From Straminergon stramineum (lineage: Eukaryota > Streptophyta > Bryopsida > Hypnales > Calliergonaceae): a stretch of 64,000 nt of DNA. The stretch lies in NCBI GenBank assembly GCA_963920665.1, contig OY987265.1, forward strand, positions 11,103,001 to 11,167,000, read 5' to 3'. The stretch's first letter is position 1. Each line of letters starts with the position of its first letter. This document shows, in pieces, positions 47,501 through 59,411 of the stretch. The notes below the pieces were generated by a model. The model did not search any database and was not told the DNA's origin. It saw only the letters and a program-made list of their open reading frames with translations. Both the position numbers and the translations under genes were made by a program.

Positions 47501-48345
47501 TATATGAGCTCTTAAGAATTCGTCCCTCTCCAACCACGGCATTCCATCCTCAATTGGACGGCCAAACAGAACGTGTTAACCAAGTTCTAGAACAGTTCCT
47601 CAGAATGTTTACTACAAGCCAACAAGATGACTGGGCTGATTTGCTACCCATTGCTAAGTTCTCTTATAATAATAATATTCATTCCACAACTGGCTTGTCC
47701 CCATTTTACGCAACTTACGGTTATCACCCATCACTTTCTTTTACGATTCCTCCTACTTCGACGGTACCTGCTGCAGAAACCCGAATTCAAGAATTACAAC
47801 AAATTCATCAAGATATTATGACAATGATAAAAATTGCTGGTGATCAGGCAAAAGCTAAATATGACAGGGCTGGCCACTTGCATCACATTTTCCAAGTCGG
47901 TGACCACGTCCTTCTTCGACACCAGAACATTACAACGACATCTCCGTCACGCAAACTGTCCCCAAAATATCTTGGCCCTTATTTAATTACAGAAAAATAT
48001 TCTGATGTGGTCTACAAGCTTAAGCTACCTAAGACTTTACGCATTCATAATGTTTTCCATATCTCAGCATTGGAAAAATATAATAAGGACACAATACCTG
48101 GACGACAACAACTGCCCTCTCCTCCCGTGGTTACACCAAAAGGTCAAATTGAATGGGAGGTGGAAAAGGTCATTGACTCCCGACTTGCTGGCCGTTGGAA
48201 AAAGTTGCAATATCTCGTTTCCTGGACTGGCTACGGTCCTGAAGAAAATTCTTGGGAGCCTGTTTCACATCTGAAAAATGCACCTCAAAGACTAGCAGAA
48301 TTTCATAGACTGCATCCCGCTGCACTAGGACCAAGAGGGGGGTGA
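44578..48345 (+). pseudogene. pol: pol polyprotein of the chromovirus (nonsense-broken)
   Basis: A single frame of 3.8 kb encodes, in order: an aspartic protease (LVDSGATG near 44715, ILGTPWLV near 44940); reverse transcriptase (VCIDYKNLNRVT, MPFGLMNAPAQF, and the YLDD catalytic box at about 45970-45981); RNase H (ETDASDTATGG near 46411); integrase (zinc-binding H/C region about 47071-47215 and an ISDRGPVF core near 47457); and a chromodomain (WEVEKVID to SWEPVSHL, about 48150-48275). In-frame stops are TAG at 44983-44985 and 45208-45210, and TGA at 47068-47070, 47233-47235 and 47275-47277. No frameshift is seen. The natural stop (48343-48345) touches the 3' LTR. Confidence 0.9.
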
Positions 48346-48706
48346 TGTTACGATTACATCGTAACAACGGGACGTATATATGGCAGTTACATGGCTTGAG
48401 CAGTTCTAGGCTAAGGGCAGTTATCTGGTAGAGTTTAGGGTGGCTTTAAGTAGCAAACGGAGAAGCTCAGTCTTCACACAAACCTTCTGTAAACTTCTTG
48501 AATGATAATATAGACCGACTGAATTACTGTCAAATTCCTGGTAATACTTGCATCATCTGATTGTTGATTAGGAAAGGAAATCTGGAGTGAGTTCGGAAGG
48601 GTAATCCTCACCCTCCAGACCCCCTGTGAGCCTATGCCTGAACTGTGGGTCGTCAGTTCCGAATAGGGCGTCGACAGGATCGCGATCGCTGCAAGGATCC
48701 GTAACA
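48346..48706 (+). repeat. 3' LTR
   Basis: It starts TGTTACGATTACATCG and ends GGATCCGTAACA, followed directly by the TAAAT target duplication. It has the same length as the 5' LTR. Confidence 0.95.
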
Positions 48707-48711
48707 TAAAT

Positions 48712-49071
48712 GACCATTGAACATATGGCACATGTGATCTTGGGTAGGTGTGTATGAAGTCATTTTTTAACAGATGTTCTTCAAAATTTTGACACAAGGT
48801 GTAAACATATACCCCCTCAATGGGAATATAAATTTTTTCTTACCTTATGCCTGAATAAAAAATTATGCTACTGTGGACCTTGGAGGCAATTCAAGTAGCT
48901 TTGAGCACCATGTGCAAAAATCCTACTAGATATAGTTTTGAAATTTTGACGAGTATGTAACTTACAAGATACAAGGTGCAAATGCCAAAAAAAACATCTA
49001 TAGTGTAAAAATCTCATTTTAGGAGGAGTTAAAGTTTAATGGCCCTATCAAACAAGTAATTGTCTTATGGC
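48712..49071. other. DNA between the retrotransposon and P4
   Basis: Nothing coding is seen. It may include the remainder of the TTAA-type element into which the retrotransposon appears to have inserted (see findings). Confidence 0.4.
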
Positions 49072-49075
49072 TTAA

Positions 49076-49986
49076 CCCCTAAAGTTCCTTGACTATGTTA
49101 TCACCAAAAACCCTCGAAAACTGCCATTTCTAATACAAGTATCAAATTTTTGAAAAATATCATTTTTGGACACATATAACCGTAGGATCTTGTAGTACAC
49201 TTGATTGCGAAGATGTGGAAAAAAAATTCAGAAAATCCCACCATGTAGATTGCAAGATATTAGCATTTGAAGTGACAAAAATCCTTTTTTGAGCCCTGTG
49301 AAAAAATGGGCAGCTGCACTTTACAAGGTCATAGTTGTATGAAAAAATGTCCAGAATGGTGGTGGTTCTTTAGATTCATTCTTCAATGCAAGTTGGCTAC
49401 ATGCTTGAAAATTTTCATGCAACATATAGAAAAAAAATAGTAAGTAGAAAGATGTAGAGAATGATTCAAAATACTAAGTTGTTAATAATTTATTAATGGA
49501 ATTGAAAAATTCTAATCCCAATGGTTGTAATGTTGTAATTAACAATCTACATGTAATGTTTTTATTTTTTTCAAAAAACATTGAAAATTGAGTTAAATAA
49601 AGGACTTCAAAGTTTATTTTAGAATAGAGAATCCATACTTGCCCGCAAACTAAAACTTCTCATAACTTTTGACTCATTGATCAAAATGGAATGATTCCAA
49701 GCTTTCTATGTATATATAAATCTAGAAAACCAATTTCAAATTTTTATTTTTGAAAAAAATGATTTTTTCAAATCTACCCAGACTGCCCGAGTTGAGAAAC
49801 AAACTACATATTAGGCCATAACTTTTGACTCATATTTCCAAATGCCTTGAAATTTAGTGCATATGAAAGATATTCCTCATTCACACCTTCTGTTAAAATT
49901 TGGGCCAAAAATATGGAAATCTCTAGTCACACGTACCTGCCCCCAAAAGCTATGTTGCCAAAAAAAACACCTTGGTCCTTTAGGGG
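49076..49986. mobile_element. TTAA-flanked element P4 (911 bp)
   Basis: It begins CCCCTAAAGTTCC and ends GGTCCTTTAGGGG, with perfect TTAA at 49072-49075 and 49987-49990. It is the same family and orientation as P1 but lacks the nested CACTAG MITE. It is non-coding. Confidence 0.8.
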
Positions 49987-49990
49987 TTAA

Positions 49991-52320
49991 GATCCTACAC
50001 CCTTGGTTCTTCATGATTCTTTATCCTCTCTTGATTTCTTGTTACTCTAGTCTCTCTATACATTGTTGAATCCAACTCCTAATTATTCCAAAGTCTTCAT
50101 CTTTGATAAACTTGGCTAATCTCTTGGTCTTTTTCTCTATCACATTCCCTAGGTTCTCTAGATTCCAATGCTCTAATCCTCTTTGTCTTTCTTGACTTTT
50201 TGCTCATGGTTTCTATGTGTTGAGATTGCAATTTTGGTGTTGTTCTAGTTAGCTCCTCATTTTGCTTGGGCCTTTAGTTCTACGGCACCTGAGATTACTA
50301 TTGACCATCTCGTCATGTTTCTAATCTTCTTGTTCTCTCCGAGAATGGAACTTATATTTTAATTGTCATGGCTGCAATAGGGGTTTGAATTCATGTATGA
50401 ATTTTTTGATCTCGCCTCCCACTTCTAATCATCAAAATGGGAGTTTTTTTATATGGGGCTTAGACTATTGCACCCCTAGCCTCATATTCTTGTGATATTT
50501 TATTTGTCACTTTTCTAATTTACAACCCACTAGCCCCTCTAAAAGTAGCTACCCAATCCAATCACCCTATTCAAATCCTCTCTTTAGTCTTTCAAAATAA
50601 CTCCATGCACCCTAATCATTTCCATTCATTCTTCCTACAAGAAGATGAAAACTATTTCACAAATTGTTTTGAATCTTCCCCTACATAGTCTCCATAATTT
50701 CTCTAAAAAATTTCATCCAAAATCATGCCAAAATGAAAACTCCAAAAGCACTAAAAAAAACATGGTGAAGACACTAAAACATGCATCTCTCAAATTGAAC
50801 AACTGCTTTAATCTCATCAGAAAAAGCACCAAAATCTAATTTTCTAAACTAACCCCTCTTCATTTTCTAATTTCATCCATTAAAACTTCATCCCTTCACT
50901 AATTTATTGTCAAACACACCAATTTGCTATAAAATACACTAACTTATTGCAAATTTCTCTAATTTCCTTATTTTAGAGTGCCTATTATTATTTTAGTATC
51001 CGAATTATTGTTCTAACTCTACCAATTAGTTTTGTGTTTTTTGCATTTGCGTTTTTAATTTCCAATATATTTTTAATGCAATTTCCTACTTGTAGTATTT
51101 TGTTTACAATTTCTCCCCATTGAACCACTTGTCTAATTTGCTTACTTTCTCCTTTTTTACTTCATGTTATTTCATTTAAAGGACACAATTTTTTTCCTAA
51201 AGTTTCCTCATTGTTCTCACATAATTGAATTTCCTAATTTTCACTCATTGTCTTAAAATTTGTATTGCTATCTAAAAAAATTGGCCATTAATTTGTGATT
51301 GTTAATTAATTCTTTCTACTAAACATTCTTAACTCACAATTTTTTTATAGTTTGTTTCAAATTTTCTATTTCTAGATTGTAACTGAATGTGGTAGTTTAC
51401 ACAACACTAGTCCCAATTGGGGCTAACCTCCTTTTCATGGTACCCAATTCTTCACTAGATTGAAGCAATCTCACTTTAAGACTCACCTCAGAACTTATTA
51501 GTCATTTAGTTGGGACTTACATCATGGCCTAGTATGGAGCAAGACATTATCCAACTCATATCAAGGAGTGGACAAAAACACTTCATAATAACACAAAAGC
51601 AATAGTGAGGCTCTATCACCAACCCCACCACACATGGCCATTATTACTCACCATGACACAATTCAAGCCAATGATCACTCCTCCTCATAATGCTCTCTAC
51701 AAGATTCGGTAGACCCACCCTTCCTAGGGTTTTTAGGGACATTTAAGACACACTCTCATCATCTTGGAAGACCACCTAATTCTATACCTTAGTCTCAAAA
51801 CCGAGCCCCAAAGGCCTTCTGATCTTCCTATTGAGATAATTTTTGGATCTCTTCAATTTTAGAAAGGTCTGAATTCCTCAAGAGGTGCAATTCTCTAAGA
51901 CTCTACCTCCTTTGGTTGTTGGCTCATACCTAAGTTCCTCATGGACCTTAGCATTCTAGAGTCCACATAGTCAGAAAAAAGAAAAGGTGACCATAATGTT
52001 GTTGCTCGCTAATCTTCATGTGTACAAGCCTTCTAATCAATATATAAAGTATTTTTTCCATTAACCTTTGGCTTGTACTTTAAAGTTTTATAACTTATTC
52101 ATATGGTGTCCAAATAATGCACATTAAAGTACAGTAATTAGAAATCTCTCTGAATATGAATATGCCAATAAGATCTATTAAAAATAAGTTTTGCTCAATA
52201 ATAGTAACTATGCTCAGTTGTAATTCTCAGTTGTAATTAGTGTCGATTGTAGGTAAGGATTCCTGAATGATCATCTCTATGATACAAAATCGCCCGACCA
52301 GTTCAGTTGCAGAGACGGCT
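49991..52320. other. intergenic DNA, no supported gene
   Basis: It is pyrimidine-rich at about 50000-50900 and then AT-rich. About 51400-52000 is less AT-rich but shows no recognisable frame. The last 100 bp probably contain the promoter and leader of the next gene. Confidence 0.4.
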
Positions 52321-52346
52321 ATGGCGTGACGAATCTCATCACCAAA

Positions 52347-54985
52347 ATGCATCAGCCGCTCTCCTCACTTCGCATTGCACCCCACTCTGCACTGCCGTTT
52401 CCTTTCCGACCCCCATTGTCAGCGAAAACATTTGTAGTTGCGCATTCGCCGAATTGCAGCAGCAATTTTCGTGCACAACAGAGAACAATTGTGATTTCCA
52501 GAGGTGGAGAGAAGCAGAAGCTTCGATCCCGAGGTGGAATCCAATGCGGGGACGAAGCAAGGGCGCCCGTGGAGACATGGAATGCCTGGGAGACCGACCT
52601 TGCAGATGAAGATGTGCGCGTGCTGACGAAATTCCAATCCTTGTATGTTTCCACACTTCGGGGAGAGGATGTTGAGGGTTGATGATAAACCCTAATTTGG
52701 TCTCATGGGGGACTTTCTCTTGATCGACTTTGCTGTGAATTTGGGCAGCTAGTATGTGCCTTTCTCTTGATCGATTTTGCTTTCAAATTTAAGCAGCTAC
52801 TTGGGGACTTTAATTTGATCGATTTTACTTTCAGTTTGAGCAGCTATTATGGGACTTTCTTTTGATCGATTTTGCTTTAAATTTGCAATCTTCTTTGCTG
52901 AAAAGAAATTCTGCTGATCAAGAAATTTTGTCTCGATGGGAATTCTATTATTTTCGCAATCAACGACCAATTATATTGGTCATTTTAGAACCATGAATCC
53001 TTGACGTGATTCTTGGGGGGTGAGTCTCAATTACATTGGTCATGAAATAAATCCTTGGTGCTTGCGGGTTGAGTCTTAATGAATTTGGCCATCTTAAAAT
53101 CATGAGTCCTTGGTCCTTTAAAGGTTAAGTCTCATTTGAATGCCGGAGGTTTGGCGCATCTTCTTGTGCAATCCCTCGGAGTAAAGAATGTCTCGTGTGG
53201 ATGCCTTCTTAGGTACAATTTTGTGCAGGTTTTGGAAGTTTCGAGAAGAGCTGACCATTCCCTGGCTGGCTGTCGTCTGCTACTGCTGGACCGGCCTGGC
53301 AATATCCAAAGTGTGTACAATCCTTACAAAGTGATAACAGATTCCTATTATGACGTCTTTGCGACGCTGCCTCCTCTGCTTCCAGATGGCCCTGTGGGCA
53401 TTCTGGGACTGGGGGCAGGGACTGCTGCGCGCATCCTCCTCCATTTCTGGCCCCAAGTTGAGTTGCATGGTTGGGAACTCGACCCTTCAGTTGTTATGGT
53501 CGCTCGGAAGTTTTTTGACTTAGCAGAGCTGGAACATGGCAAGCGGCCTGACAGACGAGCCTCTGTGTTTGCATTGGAAGAGGATACAGCTATTCTTCCA
53601 GGTATTTTGTGGAACCTGAGCTTTGATTAAGGGAAGTGCCCTCCAACCGTGAAATTGAAACCCAACACAAGTTGCTTCATAATTTTTGGAGTTCTGCTGA
53701 ATTAGCAATGAATTTTCAAAGTCATTATGGTGTCTTTCTCAAACCCATGCACTATTCTTATCCTGACCTTGTTATTCTTGCATGAAAGCTACTGTCTATG
53801 TCTGAGCGAAATCAAAGCATGTGACAGTTTTCATTGGCTAAGATAATTACTTGAATGACATTGAATAGATTTATAGGTACATGAATTAACGAGACAAATG
53901 GAATAAAATGACAGTTTATTTAGATGAATGACATTCATAGCTAACTACTTCTGATTTTTAGGATGCAGTATTTGTCCGTAGGTTAAGTGTGGCTCCGACT
54001 GTGTGCAGGTATTTGGAGGGACAATGATTTGAACGACATTGGGAGATTAGTAGTACATGTGGGCGATGCCCTTGGTTGTGAAGCGCCATCAGAGGAAGGC
54101 TTTGCAGGACTCATAGTTGACATGTTTTCGGATGGAGCCGTGATTCCTGCTCTTCAGCAGCCTCAAACATGGCAGCGGCTGCGACAACACCTGAAACCAC
54201 GAGGCAAGTAACAAACACCCCGAGCATATCTTGGTATCTCCGTTTGTGATGTCCCTGTTTGCTGCTTTCCACGAGCATAGTTTGGTCAATAAGGTGGGAA
54301 ACCCATTTCCGTGGCTTTCAGCCCTTTCGAGTCATTTCTCTTATTTTAATGAAAATTTTATTGAGAATCTTGTCCCTTTTTCAAGAGGATGACAATTCAC
54401 TAAAACACATATTATTTGGACATCATATGGAAACGTTATGAAATTTCAATATTTTTCTCATAAGGTGAATAAAATCGTCGATGTGCTTTGTCTGTTCTAC
54501 TATTTTTTAAGTTGTCATATTCACTAGATTCTAAATATATACCAACATTTTCAATCTGTATGGCCTATTACAAGAAGAGGCTGTGTTTTGAATAATTATC
54601 AGCATGTTTAAATACTTTCAAATATAGTGATTACTTTGTTCTTAAGAGTAGCTGCTAAACACTCGTAGTGTTGAGACACAGGAGATATAACAGATGGATG
54701 GACTAATTTATTTGTGTTGGACGTATAGGTCGCATCATGGTGAATTGTGGAGGCTCATGCGTGGAAGCCGACAACAAGAGTCAAGCTAAGGACGGTGAAA
54801 CAACAATGGAGGAAACTCTCGAAGCGATGCTCAAGGTCTTTCCTGACGAGGTCTTCCAGTTCAAACTTCCTGGGAAAGGAAACAACTCTGTCGCTCTCTC
54901 TGGTCCTTGCCCTGACTTGCAAGCTTGGGAGAAAGCCCTCCCACCAGCGTTGGAGAGCTTGTGTGATTGGGTACCTGTCTTCTGA
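52347..54985 (+). CDS. plastid-type SAM-dependent methyltransferase-fold protein
   Basis: The product resembles the spermidine-synthase-like branch of SAM-dependent methyltransferases found in plant plastids; its substrate is not known to me. Exons 52347-52642, 53213-53601, 54009-54203 and 54729-54985 close to 378 residues. The first 50 or so residues are rich in Ser, Arg and Pro with few acids, as in transit peptides. The SAM motif GILGLGAGT lies at about residues 161-169, with the acidic loop WELD at 186-189; HVGDAL and GLIVDMFSDG follow, as in the spermidine synthase fold. Intron 3 uses a GC donor (GAG then GCAAGT), needed to keep LKPRGRIMVNCGG in frame. A minimal upstream frame (ATG GCG TGA, 52321-52329) precedes the chosen ATG. 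Intron 1 contains two tandem repeat arrays. Confidence 0.85.
52708..52895 (+). repeat. tandem repeat, about 50-bp unit, in intron 1
   Basis: Four head-to-tail degenerate units contain GGGACTTT, TTGATCGATTTTGCTTT and GAGCAGCTA. They begin about 65 bp after the donor of the methyltransferase-fold gene. Confidence 0.8.
52970..53125 (+). repeat. second tandem array in intron 1
   Basis: About three degenerate units of roughly 60-70 bp carry ATTGGTCAT, CATGAATCCTTGG and GGTTGAGTCTCAAT. A related single unit occurs at about 60535-60590 in the first intron of the Rossmann-fold gene. Confidence 0.6.
53630..53755 (-). repeat. partial R1 repeat in intron 2
   Basis: The stretch ACCCAACACAAGTTGCTTCA to about 53730 aligns with 32512-32585 of R1 copy 2. 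Termini and palindrome are missing. It sits inside intron 2 of the methyltransferase-fold gene. Confidence 0.5.
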
Positions 54986-56938
54986 TCAGCATTTTGTGTC
55001 TGTGACGAGATAGTATTAATTGTTGTTGACGCCCATGTTCTACAGCTCTCCAGTCCTGATTGTGTGATCTTGAAACTGGGGAAACTTGGTTTTTGAACTA
55101 CAATGTGGTACTCCACAGTGATGTAGTGATCTGGGTAGTAATATTCAAAATTGCCAGGGATCAAAGGATTTTTTGATGGAGCGATTTTAGAGCATCGATC
55201 AATAAAACTTCATAACTTTCTGTATCTAAATAATTCATTCTTTGTTGTGTTCAAACTTTTCTTCATTTGCCAACAAAAATACATAATAATTTGACCAATC
55301 TAATAAAAAGAATTATGTTCAAGCAAATTAAGTGGTAATCTTGAAGTGATTTTGTGCCTTGGATTATCCCTAATGTGACAAATTAAACCATTTAACTCTA
55401 AATGAAATGGATGAAAATTGCTTCAAAATAGTCCTTATTGCCATGAACCTTGAGCTAATTCTTCTTATTTCTTCATTGTATCAAATCTTCCAAACCATCT
55501 TCTATAATCAGGTTTAGGTGGATTATTATTATTTCATTACACATGTGATGGAATCTCATCTTATATTTTGCATATATTGATTTCAAATTGGTTCATTTTT
55601 TACTTGCCAAACAAGTGTGATATGAGTTGAAGTGTGGATTAACTTCTACTTTAATTTGCAATGCAAATCTATTAATGTGTCCTATTAATGATGCTTATAA
55701 TTTTCACAAGATGTCACTACAAAAATGTGTCTTGAGGTCAGAATAGAAGATAGAGAATCTTGTGAAATTGCATACCTAAACAAGCATTGAATTGAATTCT
55801 CAAGTTCAATTCATTGGTTCTTATATTCTTACATTTTTTGACTATGATATTTATACTTGCAAGGGACTCCCTTGCCACTAGTTGTGAAGTAGGGTCATTA
55901 GCAAACCAAACACATTTTTCTAATACAAATCATTGTTTATTATTGATGTTTGATCATTTAGTTACATATAGAAAATTTGGTCCTACACATAGGTAATGTC
56001 CAAAAATGACATTTGAGTTTTATATGTAGAAGTTATAAGAGCTCAAAATTCAATTAGTACATTTTTTAAATTGGGGACTTTATAACATGCATTTGCATTG
56101 AACTATATGCAAAATTGGTCATGCTACAAAGATATACTAGTAGAAATGGTGGTTGAGTAGACTACATAGATGTGTCCAATTTGACCCACCACTAGTCAAG
56201 TGGATCTATCCTCAAGTCTATGCAAAATACATTTCTCCTAGTATTGAGATTAGCTTATAGATTCTTACATAAAATGTGCATTTGTTGAATATAAGAGATT
56301 AAAATTAGATCTCATTTTATTCTTAATTAGAACTTTTTAAATTCATAGTTTATTTATATATTGACCCTCACATTTAGTACCTTGATTTATTCTAGAAATT
56401 ATGGAGATATTAGTGTCATTGCAAAATTTGATTGTTGTGGGATTTGTTGTGGGAATTGATACAAGATTATATCAATTTATACAAATTCAAAATAGTGGTA
56501 TTTAGTATCACATATAATGAAATCAGTGTAGCTTGAACTTTAGTCAAGAGATCTTGACTATTGTTATGCGGGTAATTAGAGGATCCTACTAAAAACCAAG
56601 CATATAGTTCATTTTGATATGCAATGGTCCTCAACCAGATATTTAGAATCATACAATGATCACCATTCCATTGTCGATTTACAATATTTGCACCTTACAG
56701 TATTTGCACCTAAATGCATCCGAATAAACACTTGAGCATTGTTCCTATCACTAAATTGCCTAATTTTTTGTTGGATGATGTTGGAAGTTCAAAGAGGAGT
56801 TTAGATTCTCTTTTTATGCATTCTTTGGATGCCATGTGAATAAACTATGAGTTTTTAGAGTACTGAAAATAGGTGTATCTAAAAGCAACCCTAAGCTCTC
56901 ATGACTACACCATCTTTTTGATAGACAAGAGGTATAAA
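54986..56938. other. 3' flank and AT-rich intergenic DNA
   Basis: About the first 200 bp are the 3' untranslated region of the preceding gene. No other gene or repeat is supported. Confidence 0.5.
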
Positions 56939-57190
56939 CACATAAAATAGTGAAATTAGGTTGCTCCACACTAATTCCTTGACATTTAACATTGTATAGA
57001 GATTTTTAGTTATTGTACAAGAATGCACTACTTTTGAATTAGGCATTGTTGGGGCTTGGGACTCATAAACCTCCATGTATGCAAAGGAAAATATTTTTAG
57101 AAATATTTGTTGACTTTAATGGCTTGTAGAGTAACTTTCTTGTTGTAAGGCAACCTAATTGTTAAGACAACCTAATTTCACTATTTTGTG
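56939..57190. mobile_element. MITE related to 14675-14901
   Basis: It has inverted ends around AAAATAGTGAAATTAGGTTG and CAACCTAATTTCACTATTTT, and an interior similar to the copy at 14675-14901 in opposite orientation. The outermost bases are decayed. Confidence 0.65.
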
Positions 57191-57224
57191 CAGAGATTGT
57201 ACATTTTAAGCAAGAATCTATTGC

Positions 57225-59189
57225 AGGACATTAAATCGTCCATTCGAAGGTGGACCCGCCTGACGTGGCACATAGGCTAGACCACGGGCCCAGCCATGCC
57301 CCGCGGCCTAGCCTCGCCAGCCCACCTCGAATGCATCCCAACCCAACTTTTTACACCCGCTCCCACTACAACGAAGCAGCAACGTGACGGAGATGGAGTG
57401 CCAGTGAACGGAGGCAGACGTTCATGTTTATGTTCTTTGGAACTTCCTTCGCTACGTCGCTGTTTGTGCTTAGGGTTTAGTGTATGCACTGTTTGTTGCT
57501 TTTCTTGTAGTTGTTTGGGCTTGATCACCATTGATCCAGCATTCAACAAGAACAAGGCCAAGTGTGATTCAGATGGATGTTCTATATGCATATTTGAATT
57601 CTTGTAGCCTAATTATACAATAATTTATTGCGTAATGTTTCACAAATTGATGTAGCAACCTGATAGAGCTCCATGAACATCCAAAAGCAAACTTTTGAAG
57701 AATCAGAATGACTAAGGGCAAGTATATCTCATTGCAAAGTCTCCACCTATTATGAAGCAACCCCATTTGACTCCAATATTCTCGTGTAGTGAAAGCATGT
57801 CTCTAGAAAAGTCTCCCACTGATAGTGATTGGGAAATCCGCCACTCCAACTCAGATCCTTGCACGGATACAACCTGAACAGAAAGATGGGCCCATAAAAT
57901 TAATTCGAAGCAAATTAAGATGCGTCAATTGAAGTGCCGATGAAACTCGATTGGCCAATATTCTCTGCACATTCTTAGCTGAAAGACCGTTGTATTTGGC
58001 TGTGCATGATCTGAAGATGTCGAGAATGATAACTCTTTGAGTTTGTCATCTCGATCTGAGATAGGATCGTCGGAACACTCAGGTGCTTCCATTTTGCCTT
58101 AGATGGATACCACCTCTCCTTGCAATGAGAACGTGCCGGATGATGCTTCTAATTTTTACACCAATTAATATATCACATATCTCTCCAAGATCACTACACT
58201 GGTTTGGTATAATCCTGGCGGGATGAGAAAGAAGCTAAAGAACCTCACCAATGTTTAGCAATTGCGGAATCAGCTTTCGTTTTAGAGAAGCGAACCAACT
58301 AGCGAATTCATAACCCAAAGAATCAGATACAATAGCATCCATGAGTTGTGCCTGACAACTCACGGTACTTTCCCATTTTCATTCTCAAGCTATCTTCTTC
58401 ATTTTCGGTAGGAAAGTCTATTAATTCAAGCATGTTTGAGCCAGATGAATTAGTAGGATCACAGGACGAGGTCATTTTCTTTCTCGACGATATTGTTTGT
58501 CACAAGTTTTCTGTGTCTTCTTGTAGTAGTTGACCATCAATAGCATATCTCCATGCACTGAAGAATAAGAAGGGTCTGTTTGGAATCAATTTCGACCCTT
58601 TTGGATTCTAAAGAGATTTCTGATGAGTTCAAAGCTAACGATTTGGCTTTGTAGTACTTGATCAGTCAAGCATAATTCTGCTTCCACTTGCTTCAACGCT
58701 GGTTTATAGATAACGGAACTCTTCTGCTACTAGATTTTGAACCTAAGTTCAAAATCTTGGTCAATATCCACATTTTTTAATTCAAATGCGAGCAAACACT
58801 CTCCAAGCCTACGGAGGAGGCGTGGAGCAGGCACCAACGAGACGCCAACAACGAGAATACCCCAAACTGCAACAACTACAGGAAAAGTAACAACGGCGCA
58901 TACACTAAACCCTAAATACAAACGGCGACAAACGGCGACGCAGCGAAGGAAGTTTCAAAGAATAGAAACACGAAGTTCTGAAGAACAGAAACACGAACGT
59001 CTGCCTCAGTTCACTGGCACTCCGTCTCCGTCACGTTGCTGCTTCGTTGCGGAGGGAGCGGGCGTGAAAAGCCGGGTCGGGGTGCATCGGAGGTGGGCTG
59101 GCCAGGCCGCTGGGGCGTGGCCGGGCCCGTGGTCCAGCCTGCGCGCCACGTCAAGCGGGCCCACCTTCGAATGGACGATTTAACGTCCT
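57225..59189. mobile_element. 2-kb element with long inverted arms, Mutator-like
   Basis: The left arm (about 57225-57518) and right arm (about 58862-59189) are inverted copies. The ends read AGGACATTAAATCGTCC and GGACGATTTAACGTCCT. The same terminal motif (AGGA.GTTAAATCGT) bounds the foldback at 16322-17654. The arms are GC-rich. No clean target duplication was found. The 1.3-kb interior has no transposase but includes a stretch resembling a captured host gene (see findings). The right end lies about 220 bp upstream of the start codon of the next gene. Confidence 0.65.
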
Positions 59190-59411
59190 GCGTCCTGCGA
59201 ATATGTTGGGGTCTGTTTTAAAAACGGGACACAATCGGATACAGTCACCCATGGCAAGTGAATCCCTGACAACACTGGTCTTGACCCCCGAACCAAAGGC
59301 CCGTGTGAAAGGAGACTTTTGGGAGTCATCTCTTCCGAATGCGAATCCAAACCAGAAAGCTTGGAACTTCTTGGTTGCAGCAGCAAGCCCACCTCCAGTG
59401 GTGCAGCAGCT

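Larger units (their letters stand above)
42940..48706 (+). mobile_element. Ty3/gypsy chromovirus LTR retrotransposon
   Basis: A full-length element of 5767 bp with two 361-bp LTRs (TG...CA ends) and a 5-bp target duplication TAAAT (42935-42939 and 48707-48711). The order gag, protease, reverse transcriptase, RNase H, integrase and a C-terminal chromodomain identifies a chromovirus. A polypurine tract (AAGAGGGGGG) overlaps the end of pol just before the 3' LTR. No standard TGG-starting primer-binding site follows the 5' LTR. Coding regions carry only nonsense point changes, described in the gag and pol entries, so it is not autonomous as it stands. Confidence 0.95.

Noticed and set aside
36490..49350. 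Similar open frames in the TTAA elements suggesting a transposase
   Set aside because: The frames are short, broken differently in each copy and lack DDE or zinc-finger features, so the elements look non-autonomous.
57277..59183. GC-rich open frames in the arms of the 57-59 kb element
   Set aside because: They lie in inverted copies, are open on several frames because of base composition, and show no known domain.
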